DNA of 64,000 nucleotides from Nitrosospira multiformis (GTDB lineage: Bacteria > Pseudomonadota > Gammaproteobacteria > Burkholderiales > Nitrosomonadaceae): positions 1 through 64,000 of the forward strand of contig NZ_QAOK01000018.1 in assembly GCF_003050865.1 (NCBI RefSeq), written 5' to 3'. Below the pieces are notes generated by a model, which searched no databases, was not told the DNA's origin, and saw only the letters and a list, made by a program, of their open reading frames with translations. Below are positions 17,766 through 25,220 of this stretch, piece by piece; the first letter of the stretch is position 1; each line of letters opens with the position of its first letter. Made by a program: the position numbers and the translations under genes.

Positions 17766-18413
17766 ATGAATTCAAGCATACGTCGTGAGATTTTTACCCG
17801 CTTCAGGGCCGCTAATCCTCATCCTACCACTGAGCTGGAGTACAACTCCCCATTTGAACTGCTGATAGCAGTGGCGCTCTCCGCCCAGGCGACCGACAAA
17901 AGCGTGAACCTTGCCACCCGGAAGCTCTTTCCCAAGGCCAATACACCCGAGGCAATACTTGCAATGGGGGAAGAAGCGTTGAGGGAATACATCAAAAGCA
18001 TCGGTTTGTACAAAACAAAGGCAAGGAACATCCTTGCAACATGCCGCATACTCATTGATCAGTATGGCGGAAAAGTGCCCGAAACGCGGGAGCAGCTGGA
18101 AAAACTGCCCGGCGTGGGCCGCAAGACCGCAAATGTGTTATTGAATACTGCCTTTGGTCAGCCCACTATTGCGGTGGATACACATATTTTCCGCGTGGCC
18201 AATCGTACTGGAATTGCAAGGGGAAAGAACGTGCTGGAGGTGGAGTCAAAGCTCCTCAAGTGCGTCCCCAAAGAATTCCGCCAGGATGCCCACCATTGGT
18301 TGATTTTGCATGGGCGCTACATCTGCGTGGCAAGAAAACCAAAATGCGCGACCTGCCTGATAAACGACCTGTGTGAATACGAGTCAAAAAACTTTGAGGA
18401 TACTCCTCGTTAA
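17766..18413 (+). CDS. nth: Endonuclease III (DNA glycosylase/AP lyase)
   Basis: A 215-residue base-excision repair enzyme removing oxidised pyrimidines. The helix-hairpin-helix is LEKLPGVGRKTANVLL with the catalytic Lys, followed by VDTHIFRVANR with the catalytic Asp. The C-terminal 4Fe-4S ligands have C-x6-C-x2-C-x5-C spacing in CVARKPKCATCLINDLC. The length is normal. It sits 3 nt after the RnfB-like gene. Confidence 0.96.
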   Translation: MNSSIRREIFTRFRAANPHPTTELEYNSPFELLIAVALSAQATDKSVNLATRKLFPKANTPEAILAMGEEALREYIKSIGLYKTKARNILATCRILIDQYGGKVPETREQLEKLPGVGRKTANVLLNTAFGQPTIAVDTHIFRVANRTGIARGKNVLEVESKLLKCVPKEFRQDAHHWLILHGRYICVARKPKCATCLINDLCEYESKNFEDTPR

Positions 18414-18418
18414 AAAAT

Positions 18419-18850
18419 TTGATATTCAATCCTTCCAGAGACCAGGCGCGTCAATTTTTTTTCGAGACCTGGCGAAAATACAAGCAACGGGAAATGCTCA
18501 GCGCGATGGAGGATATGGCGCTTGAGGTGATTTTGCAGCACCCGGAATACCATGCACTGCTTGATGATGTGGAACATTATCAGGATAAGGATTATCTGCC
18601 TGAAATGGGCGAAACCAACCCATTTCTGCACATGGGAATGCATATTGCGATCAAGGAGCAGCTTTCAATAGATCAACCGGCAGGAATCCGTGTGCGATTC
18701 GAGCGTCTGCTGAAGAAAACCGGCAACGAGCATACAGCCATGCACCAAGCCATGGAATGCCTGGGGGAAATGATCTGGCAGGCACAACGAAACCAGACCC
18801 CGTATGACGTCATGGTTTATTTCGAATGCCTGGATAGACAGGGAATTTGA
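18419..18850 (+). CDS. DUF1841 family protein
   Basis: A 143-residue soluble protein beginning MIFNPSRDQARQFFFETWRKYKQ, matching the DUF1841 family found mainly in beta- and gammaproteobacteria. It is mostly helical, with no transmembrane segment and no known function. The start is TTG 18419, immediately after nth (5 nt), so it is probably co-transcribed. About 190 nt without a recognisable gene follow before the convergent cytochrome gene. Confidence 0.85.
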   Translation: MIFNPSRDQARQFFFETWRKYKQREMLSAMEDMALEVILQHPEYHALLDDVEHYQDKDYLPEMGETNPFLHMGMHIAIKEQLSIDQPAGIRVRFERLLKKTGNEHTAMHQAMECLGEMIWQAQRNQTPYDVMVYFECLDRQGI

Positions 18851-19042
18851 TATTCGAAGCGATGTTGCCGGATGCTTCGGCGGGTTATTCGAGTGTCAGG
18901 CAGGCAGGTGGGAAGAAAGCCTCTTTCCCGAGATTTTCCTGTCTGTATCCTTCTTCACCCGAAGGTTCTGAACGAAGCCCCCTGAACAGTTCTCCGCGGA
19001 GCGCATCGAAGCACTCGCGCGGGACTTTATCAGAGGTTCCAA

Positions 19043-19369
19043 TCAGTATTTCGTCTGGAGGCCTTTCTGGGTAGCAAAGTAAGCAGCCACGTTTTCGATG
19101 TCTTCCTTGCTCAGGGCTGCTGCCATGCCCGCCATCACCGGGTCTTGCCGAACGCCCGATTTATATTCATTCAGGGTTTTTGCGAGGTAACTCGCATGTT
19201 GTCCGGCCAGTATCGGAAACGCCGGGGCAGGACTATTACCATCCGGACCGTGACAGGCGGCGCACACCTCGGCCGCTTTTTTCTTTCCCGCTTCTATATC
19301 CGTTGCCATTCCCTGGTTGGAAATCAGCATTAAGGCTGCGCTTGCAGCGCCAATAATAAGATGTTTCAT
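19043..19369 (-). CDS. Small periplasmic c-type cytochrome (c4/c553-like) A
   Basis: A 108-residue protein with a signal peptide ([22 protein letters not shown]). It has a single haem-binding CAACH motif in [31 protein letters not shown], and the distal Met is probably in [12 protein letters not shown]. The ILAGQ...YLAKTL and [10 protein letters not shown] blocks are typical of class I cytochromes resembling one half of cytochrome c4. A tandem homologue lies 28 nt upstream. It is a likely electron shuttle to a terminal oxidase. Confidence 0.9.
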   Translation of the reverse strand: MKHLIIGAASAALMLISNQGMATDIEAGKKKAAEVCAACHGPDGNSPAPAFPILAGQHASYLAKTLNEYKSGVRQDPVMAGMAAALSKEDIENVAAYFATQKGLQTKY

Positions 19370-19397
19370 GAGGCTTTCCTTGCTTGGTCAGTGGTTA

Positions 19398-19727
19398 TTA
19401 TTTGCCAGCGCCGGCATAGTACGCGGCCAGATCTTCCATATCCTGTTGAGACAGCGTGGCTGCTATCCCCTTCATGCTGGGGTGGTTACGTGCGCCCGTC
19501 TTGTATGCTTGCAGGGCTTTTACGAGGTATTCGGCATGCTGACCGCCGAGTCTCGGCACGTGATATACGGTGGGATAGGATGTCCGGTACCCTTCTATTC
19601 CATGACAGCCGATGCACATGGTGTTTTTCTGCTTCCCTGCCTCGGGATTGCCCGCCGCCTGGGCCGTGCCCGCCAGCGCGAGAAGCAATCCGCATGCAAG
19701 TAAACTGACTATTGCAGGTCTTTTCAT
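19398..19727 (-). CDS. Small periplasmic c-type cytochrome (c4/c553-like) B
   Basis: A 109-residue class I cytochrome with signal peptide (AIVSLLACGLLLALAGTAQA) and a single CIGCH haem motif in NTMCIGCHGIEGYRTSYP. The LGGQHAEYLVKALQAYKTG block and a putative Met ligand (HPSMKGIAATLS) parallel cytochrome A, so the pair probably arose by duplication. Its longer loop after CxxCH (IEGYRTSYPTVYHVP) distinguishes the two. The pair forms a two-gene reverse-strand operon downstream of uup. Confidence 0.9.
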   Translation of the reverse strand: MKRPAIVSLLACGLLLALAGTAQAAGNPEAGKQKNTMCIGCHGIEGYRTSYPTVYHVPRLGGQHAEYLVKALQAYKTGARNHPSMKGIAATLSQQDMEDLAAYYAGAGK

Positions 19728-19799
19728 TATCAGTCCCTCTTTACAAAAAGAGCGACTCTAAACGATGTGCCATTTCTGGTCAATGAATAAAACGCCAGT

Positions 19800-19826
19800 A
19801 TAACGGGAACTTACCGTTATTTTTTC
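19800..19826. terminator. Possible terminator at the end of uup
   Basis: A 7-bp stem ATAACGG/CCGTTAT with a 7-nt loop overlaps the uup stop codon. On the forward strand it is followed directly by six T; on the reverse strand, which is the uup strand, a TTTTATT tract follows after about 7 nt. It may act in both directions. The stem is short and AT-rich, so support is weak. Confidence 0.3.
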
Positions 19827-21739
19827 TGTCCTGCGGCAGAGCTTTTTGCTTCGAGTTCCTCCCATCGGTTAAGACAGTCCGTCAACTCCTCTTCAATCGC
19901 GGTAAAGCGCCGCTGTAACGCGGCAGCTTTTTCCGGGGAATCGCGGTAGATATCCGGCAAACATAGCTGATGGGTAACTTGTGCCTGCTCCTTCTCCAGG
20001 AGTTCGATTTTTCCCGGCAATTCCTCAAGTTCGCGGGCTTCCTTATAACCCAGTTTGACGGAAGGTGTGGATCCTTGTGCTTTAAGGGACACCGGTTGAG
20101 ATGGTTTGGGAGCCGATTGTTTGACCGCCACCTTCTGGAAATTTCTGGCGCGCACCCAATCTTCATAACCGCCAACATATTCCCGCAATATGCCGTCCCC
20201 TTCGAAGGCTATTACCTGGGTTACCACGTTGTCGAGAAATTCGCGATCGTGGCTTACCAGGAACAGAGTTCCCGAGTAGCTTTGCAGCAGCGCTTCGAGT
20301 AGTTCCAGTGTTTCGATATCAAGATCGTTGGTTGGCTCGTCCAGAACCAGTACGTTCGCGGGGCGGGTGAACAATCTCGCCAGCAACAATCGGTTGCGTT
20401 CGCCGCCGGAGAGCGATCTCACTGGCGAGCGCGCCCGCTGTGGAGCGAACAGGAAATCTTCCAGGTAGCTGATGACATGCTTTCTGGCACCCCCAATATC
20501 GATAAAGTCCGAACCCTGACTGATCGTATCGATCAGCGTTTCTTCTTCATCGAGTTGCTCGCGCATCTGATCGAAATAGGCAACGGCTACTTTCGTGCCC
20601 AGCCGGATACTACCACTGTCGGGCTGCAATTCGCCCAGTATCAGCTTGAGCAGCGTGGATTTTCCTGCGCCGTTAGGCCCGAGCAGTCCCACGCGGTCTC
20701 CACGCATGACCCGGCATGAAAAATCCTTGATTATCGCTTTGCTCCCATAGCTTTTGCTGACATGCTCCAGTTCAGCCACCATCCGCCCGGATTTAATGCC
20801 TTCTTCCAGGCTTAAGCTAACCTTTCCCGCCTGCTCGCGCCGGACAGCTCGCTGCTGTCGCAGTGCTTCGAGCCGTCGTACCCGGCCTTCGTTGCGCGTG
20901 CAGCGTGCCTGCACCCCCTTGCGTATCCATACTTCTTCCTGCGCCAGCACCTTATCGAACTTCTGGTTATGGGTTGCCTCGATTTCGAGCATTTCCATCT
21001 TCTTCTGCTGGTATTCGGAGAAATCTCCCGGAAAGCTCGTCAGCTTGCCTCGGTCGAGTTCAATGATGCGCGTCGTCACATTACTGAGGAAGCGACGGTC
21101 GTGGGTGACGAATACGACGCTTCCCCCAAAATCCTTGAGTAATCCTTCCAGCCATTCGATTGCAAGAAAATCCAGATGATTGGTGGGTTCATCCAGCAAC
21201 AGCACCTCAGGCGATATCACCAGCGCACGCGCCAGCGCTACCCTTTTTTTCTGTCCACCAGAAAGCTGTCCGACTGGCGCATCGGCAGGAAGGTCAAGTT
21301 TATCAATAGCCGTTTCCACTCTTGCCTGGATACGCCAGCCATCCTGGGCTTCCAGCTCAGCCTGCAGTTTCTCCAGGCGCAACAGAAGAGCATCTGTGTC
21401 ATCTGCACTATCGCCCAGGAGGTGAGATGCTTCATGGTACTGGATCAGCACCTGGCTGACCGAACCCAGCCCCTTGGATACTTCCTGAAACACGGTGAGA
21501 TTGGCGTCCAGTTCCGGTTCTTGCGCGACATAAGCCAGTTTCAGTCCCGGCGCATACCACACTCTGCCATCGTCAGGCTGGGCTTCACCTGCCAGCACGC
21601 GCAGCAGGCTCGACTTGCCCCCGCCGTTCCGACCGATAAGCCCGATGCGCTCACCGGAATCAAGCTGTAGATCCACCTGATCGAGCAAGGCATGATGGCC
21701 GAAGGCCAGACTCGTTTTTTCAAGCGTGAGCAGGGGCAT
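19817..21739 (-). CDS. uup: ABC-F family ATPase Uup
   Basis: A 640-residue duplicated ABC ATPase without transmembrane helices. The two Walker A motifs are GRNGGGKSSLL and GPNGAGKSTLL. The two signature motifs are QLSGGQKKRVALARAL and SLSGGERNRLLLARLF, with Walker B VLLLDEPTNHLD and VLVLDEPTNDLD. A C-terminal coiled coil (KIELLEKEQAQVTHQL and AIEEELTDCLNRWEELEAK) marks the Uup subgroup, which binds branched DNA and/or ribosomes. Start ATG 21739 (MPLLTLEKTSLAFG) is preferred; ATG 21766 would add nine hydrophobic residues. Confidence 0.93.
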   Translation of the reverse strand: MPLLTLEKTSLAFGHHALLDQVDLQLDSGERIGLIGRNGGGKSSLLRVLAGEAQPDDGRVWYAPGLKLAYVAQEPELDANLTVFQEVSKGLGSVSQVLIQYHEASHLLGDSADDTDALLLRLEKLQAELEAQDGWRIQARVETAIDKLDLPADAPVGQLSGGQKKRVALARALVISPEVLLLDEPTNHLDFLAIEWLEGLLKDFGGSVVFVTHDRRFLSNVTTRIIELDRGKLTSFPGDFSEYQQKKMEMLEIEATHNQKFDKVLAQEEVWIRKGVQARCTRNEGRVRRLEALRQQRAVRREQAGKVSLSLEEGIKSGRMVAELEHVSKSYGSKAIIKDFSCRVMRGDRVGLLGPNGAGKSTLLKLILGELQPDSGSIRLGTKVAVAYFDQMREQLDEEETLIDTISQGSDFIDIGGARKHVISYLEDFLFAPQRARSPVRSLSGGERNRLLLARLFTRPANVLVLDEPTNDLDIETLELLEALLQSYSGTLFLVSHDREFLDNVVTQVIAFEGDGILREYVGGYEDWVRARNFQKVAVKQSAPKPSQPVSLKAQGSTPSVKLGYKEARELEELPGKIELLEKEQAQVTHQLCLPDIYRDSPEKAAALQRRFTAIEEELTDCLNRWEELEAKSSAAGQKK

Positions 21740-21839
21740 AAGGGGAAATAAGGGGAAAAATGGCAAACAGGGTAATTTATAAGGGGCGCAATTCTGCCAC
21801 GTTCATACCAGCTTGGCAAAATCAGCAAGAGAGCTGCGA

Positions 21840-22403
21840 TCAGCTGGGTGAGGGTGTTCGCGAGGAGCTTCCAAGCGGCCGTGCCCGTGCTATCGTCTGA
21901 GCCGCATCACGCCACCCTTCGCACGCGTTTCGTCCTAAGCGGCCTCGCACCACATTGAGCAATCCTTTGCATTTTGCATAAAACCGAAAAAATCTCAGTA
22001 CTTTCTGACGCTGCAACAGGTCCGGCGGCAAGTCGCTACAGATAAGCTTGTCGTCCAGCATGCCGTGATCCACCATGCGAATGGCGCCCCAGGCCTTTGC
22101 CTGTACGCGGGTGCCAGCGGGCAAACGGGGACCGAGCACCAGTGCATCCAGGAGATCGCCATCGAGACCGAGGTAGTCCGGGAGTGAACCATAGTTGAAC
22201 GGGCACGGGAGGGGTGAGATAAAATCCACTTTTCCGGTGGAGCCGCGTTTGATAAAGCTGCCGCGAGGAACTTCGATGACGACTTCCACCAGCGGCGGCT
22301 CGCGCTGCATCTCGGTGGCCGGGTGTCGCTCCGGGTTGGTACTGCTTGCTTCAAGGTTGTCCTGCATTCCTGGCTTATTCCTGCCCGGTCTGATCTCAAC
22401 CAT
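21840..22403 (-). CDS. Inorganic pyrophosphatase-family protein
   Basis: A 187-residue protein of the soluble family I pyrophosphatase fold: VEVVIEVPRGSFIKR, FISPLPCPFNYGSLPDYLGLDGDLLDALVLG, and WGAIRMVDHGMLDDKLICS. The three metal-binding Asp of the DGDPxD motif are kept as DGDLLD, but Pro is replaced by Leu. The later Asp, Asp and Lys are also kept. An N-terminal extension of about 35 residues precedes the domain, and the C-terminus is Arg-rich. It is probably a divergent second pyrophosphatase. ATG 22403 follows the corC stop by 22 nt, with AGGG upstream. Confidence 0.75.
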   Translation of the reverse strand: MVEIRPGRNKPGMQDNLEASSTNPERHPATEMQREPPLVEVVIEVPRGSFIKRGSTGKVDFISPLPCPFNYGSLPDYLGLDGDLLDALVLGPRLPAGTRVQAKAWGAIRMVDHGMLDDKLICSDLPPDLLQRQKVLRFFRFYAKCKGLLNVVRGRLGRNACEGWRDAAQTIARARPLGSSSRTPSPS

Positions 22404-22425
22404 TTTTTTTAAACCCTGGCGCATC

Positions 22426-23262
22426 CTATTGCTCGACCTGGCCGTTGCTTCTTTCCACCAGCAGCGTATGCAATCTGCGGCTGTCCGCGCGAAGCACGGT
22501 GAACTTGAAATCTCCGACAATCACTGATTCGCCCCGTTTCGGCAGACGTCCAAATTCGTGCAGTACCAGACCTCCGATCGTATCATAGTCGGATTCGTTT
22601 AATTCCGTTCCAAGCCTTTCATTGAAATCCGCGATCTCGGTAATCGCCTTGACCCGGTAATGGCCGCTTGGCGTCTGCACAATATTGTCTTCCACCTCAT
22701 CGAAATCATGTTCGTCCTCGATATCGCCGACAATCTGCTCCAGCACGTCTTCGATCGTCAGCAATCCTGCAACGCCTCCATACTCGTCCACGACGATTGC
22801 GATGTGATTGCGATTGGTACGAAAGTCGCGAAGCAGGACATTGAGGCGCTTGGATTCAGGAATGAATACTACCGGCCGCAACATGTCGCGCACGTCAAAC
22901 TCTTCCTCTGCCGCGTAATACCGCAGCAGGTCCTTTGCCAGCAATATACCAATAACATTGTTCTTGTCATTTTCGGTAACCGGAAAACGCGAATGCGCTT
23001 TCTCGATGACGTCGGGGATGAATTTCTCGGGCGGGTCGCTGATGTCGATGACATCCATCTGCGAGCGGGGAACCATGATGTCGCGTGCCTGGATCTCTGA
23101 TACCTGTATTACACCTTCTATCATGCTCAACGCATCGGAATCGAATAAATTGCGTTCGTACGCGGCATGCAGCAGGGCCATCAATTGGGCCCGATTTCCT
23201 GGCTCACGCAGGAGCATGCCGCTTATACGCTCCAGCCAGCCAGGTTGGGGAGGGTCATCCAT
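22426..23262 (-). CDS. corC: CorC/HlyC family CBS-domain protein (YbeX)
   Basis: A 278-residue cytoplasmic protein. It has an N-terminal helical segment, two CBS domains (IMVPRSQMDVIDI through RFPVTENDKNNVIGILLAKDLL, then VFIPESKRLNVLLRDF and VVDEYGGVAGLLTIEDVLEQIVGDI), and a C-terminal CorC_HlyC transporter-associated domain (YDTIGGLVLHEFGRLPKRGESV). The gene follows ybeY in the conserved miaB-phoH-ybeY-corC order and is linked to ribosome function and Mg/Co efflux in relatives. It lacks the transmembrane DUF21 domain. Confidence 0.92.
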   Translation of the reverse strand: MDDPPQPGWLERISGMLLREPGNRAQLMALLHAAYERNLFDSDALSMIEGVIQVSEIQARDIMVPRSQMDVIDISDPPEKFIPDVIEKAHSRFPVTENDKNNVIGILLAKDLLRYYAAEEEFDVRDMLRPVVFIPESKRLNVLLRDFRTNRNHIAIVVDEYGGVAGLLTIEDVLEQIVGDIEDEHDFDEVEDNIVQTPSGHYRVKAITEIADFNERLGTELNESDYDTIGGLVLHEFGRLPKRGESVIVGDFKFTVLRADSRRLHTLLVERSNGQVEQ

Positions 23263-23306
23263 ATGTAAAAGTTGACATAGCCATAAAAATTGTATTCATT
23301 GAAATC

Positions 23307-23840
23307 TCACTCACAGCTATCAGCTGTGCTCGCACTGCGGCTTCCGGTTCGTGAACTGCGGCTTCCGGCTCGTGAATATCCCGCATACGGATCTTCATAT
23401 CCCAGCCGTGCAAGAATCCGGGTTTCCATTTCCTCCATTTCTTCGGCTTCCGCATCCTCCTGATGATCGTAGCCCTGCAAGTGCAGGACTCCATGCACTG
23501 TCAGATGCGCGTAATGCGCCATCAGATCCTTTTGCTGCTGACCTGCTTCATTTTCCACTACCGGCGCACAGAGTACGATATCGCCAGCCAGAGGGTGAGT
23601 ATCTCGACTTACTCCAGACGAAACATCCGGATCAGCGTGCGCATCATCGTAAACGAAGGTCAGGACATTGGTTGCATAATCCTTGTTGCGAAAGTCCCGG
23701 TTGAGGCGGTGGCCTTCCGCTTCGTCCACGATGCGCAATGCAATTTCCGCATCATGCGCTAGAGCCGCTTTGACCCATTTACGAAGCAAGGCTCTGGGAG
23801 GCAGCGGTGCTCGTGTGGAAGTCGCATACTGGACAGTCAT
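23307..23840 (-). CDS. ybeY: Endoribonuclease YbeY (rRNA maturation)
   Basis: A 177-residue metalloprotein. The zinc motif is HGVLHLQGYDH in MAHYAHLTVHGVLHLQGYDHQEDAEAEEME, and RDFRNKDYATNVLTFVYDD is the other family block. YbeY acts in 16S rRNA 3'-end maturation and ribosome quality control. ATG 23840 (MTVQYATST) is preferred over in-frame Met codons that overlap phoH. The C-terminus (about 155-177) has an unusual Ser/Arg/Gly tail encoded by a 21-bp tandem duplication that is not a family feature. Confidence 0.92.
   Translation of the reverse strand: MTVQYATSTRAPLPPRALLRKWVKAALAHDAEIALRIVDEAEGHRLNRDFRNKDYATNVLTFVYDDAHADPDVSSGVSRDTHPLAGDIVLCAPVVENEAGQQQKDLMAHYAHLTVHGVLHLQGYDHQEDAEAEEMEEMETRILARLGYEDPYAGYSRAGSRSSRTGSRSASTADSCE
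23334..23375. repeat. 21-bp tandem duplication inside the 3' end of ybeY
   Basis: Two adjacent 21-bp units, 23334-23354 and 23355-23375, differ at one base (GGTTCG versus GGCTCG). They encode two copies of a Ser-Arg-x-Gly-Ser-Arg-like heptapeptide at the ybeY C-terminus. Just beside them is a 7-bp perfect hairpin CACAGCT/AGCTGTG (23312-23328), which precedes the stop codon. Confidence 0.8.
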
Positions 23841-23898
23841 TTTCAATTTAGCCGGTTTCGGGCTGGCGTACTCCCCGCTACCAGGAGTGCCGGGGGAA

Positions 23899-24891
23899 CT
23901 ACTCCTTTCTTTCATATTTCTCATATGCGTTGACAATTCTTTGCACCAGTGGATGCCGCACCACATCCTCCGAATCGAACCGTGTAAACGCGATCCCCCG
24001 TACTTTTTCAAGGACCTGCTGGGCTTCCACCAGACCGCTTTTCTGATGTTTTGCAAGGTCGATCTGAGTGACATCCCCTGTCACCACAGCCTTGGAGCCA
24101 AAACCGATGCGAGTCAGGAACATTTTCATCTGTTCGGGTGTGGTATTCTGTGCTTCGTCCAGAATGATGAAAGACTGGTTCAGCGTTCGTCCCCGCATGA
24201 ACGCAAGCGGCGCCACCTCGATTGCGTTCCGTTCAAACTGTTTGCTGGTTTTATCGAACCCCATCAGATCGTAGAGCGCATCGTAAAGGGGACGCAAATA
24301 AGGGTCCACTTTCTGCACCAGATCGCCCGGTAAAAAACCCAGGCGTTCGCCTGCTTCCACCGCCGGCCGCACCAGGATGATACGCGCCACGATATCCCGC
24401 TCGAGCGCATCCACTGCGCTTGCAACCGCAAGGTACGTTTTCCCGGTGCCTGCGGGGCCGATGGAAAAGGTAATGTCATGAGTCTGGATCTGGTGCAGAT
24501 ACTCCACTTGACGAGGTGTGCGCCCGCGCAAATCACTGCGCCGCGTATACAGGGCGGGCTCCGTTATTTCCTTGTCATCTGGCCCCTGTTTTTTCAGGTG
24601 ATGGGGATTCATCGCCTCGATCAGGCCTAATTGAATTTGTTCGATGCCGAAATGATGGTGTGCCTGATCGTAGAAGTTCTGCAGAGCTTCCGCGGCAAGT
24701 GAAGCCTGGGCGGGTTTCCCGCGGATACTGAAATGTTCTCCCCGCCTTGCAATCGCGACATCAAGCACCGTCTCGATCTGCCTGAGGTTTTCGTCCAGCA
24801 CGCCACACAGGTTCGCCAGACGCTGGTTGTCAGCGGGGGAAAAGGAAATTTCTACAGGTTTGGGCTTCAATGGCGCGGTAAAGCGACACAA
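23899..24891 (-). CDS. phoH: PhoH-like P-loop ATPase (YbeZ)
   Basis: A 330-residue cytoplasmic PhoH-family nucleotidase. It has an N-terminal KH-like domain (LDENLRQIETVLDVAIARRGEHFSI), Walker A IGPAGTGKTYLAVA, and Walker B FIILDEAQNTTPEQMKMFLTRIGFGSKAVVTGD, followed by a superfamily-1-helicase-like C-terminus. It works with YbeY in RNA metabolism. The only practical start is TTG at 24891 (MCRFTAPLKPK); ribosome-site support is weak. miaB, which usually precedes it, lies more than 4 kb away across an oppositely transcribed signalling pair. Confidence 0.9.
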   Translation of the reverse strand: MCRFTAPLKPKPVEISFSPADNQRLANLCGVLDENLRQIETVLDVAIARRGEHFSIRGKPAQASLAAEALQNFYDQAHHHFGIEQIQLGLIEAMNPHHLKKQGPDDKEITEPALYTRRSDLRGRTPRQVEYLHQIQTHDITFSIGPAGTGKTYLAVASAVDALERDIVARIILVRPAVEAGERLGFLPGDLVQKVDPYLRPLYDALYDLMGFDKTSKQFERNAIEVAPLAFMRGRTLNQSFIILDEAQNTTPEQMKMFLTRIGFGSKAVVTGDVTQIDLAKHQKSGLVEAQQVLEKVRGIAFTRFDSEDVVRHPLVQRIVNAYEKYERKE

Positions 24892-25220
24892 TATGGAGGT
24901 GAGGTCTTAATTCTGGCAGCGACCGGCCTTCTTTGCAACTCATCCTATTCAGGAAAGGTCGAAATCGCTTTTCCTATTGGCTGGCTCTTCCGCTCCGGCA
25001 AGGAAATGGGGAAAGAGAAGGCGGCGAGGTGAGGGGATGGTGCCAAGCGTGCGGAAAGAAGATCCTTGCCTCAGATGCTGACTGCAATGGTCTGTGAATC
25101 TTTTTGGGATTCGAATTAGACCCGGCTAAAAAGCCCAGTCCCCTTTGATGCGCAAGCCCACCCCATTCGGGGGCTGTAATTGGCAATTCCAGCCGGAACG
25201 AATGATGCGAAAGGAGATCG
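24892..25220. other. Divergent intergenic region between phoH and the hybrid kinase
   Basis: These 329 nt hold the start signals for both neighbours. A clear ribosome site AAGGAG lies just before ATG 25221. A small hairpin GGCT-AAAA-AGCC occurs near 25130, without a T run. I see no recognisable gene and no convincing sigma70 boxes. Confidence 0.5.
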
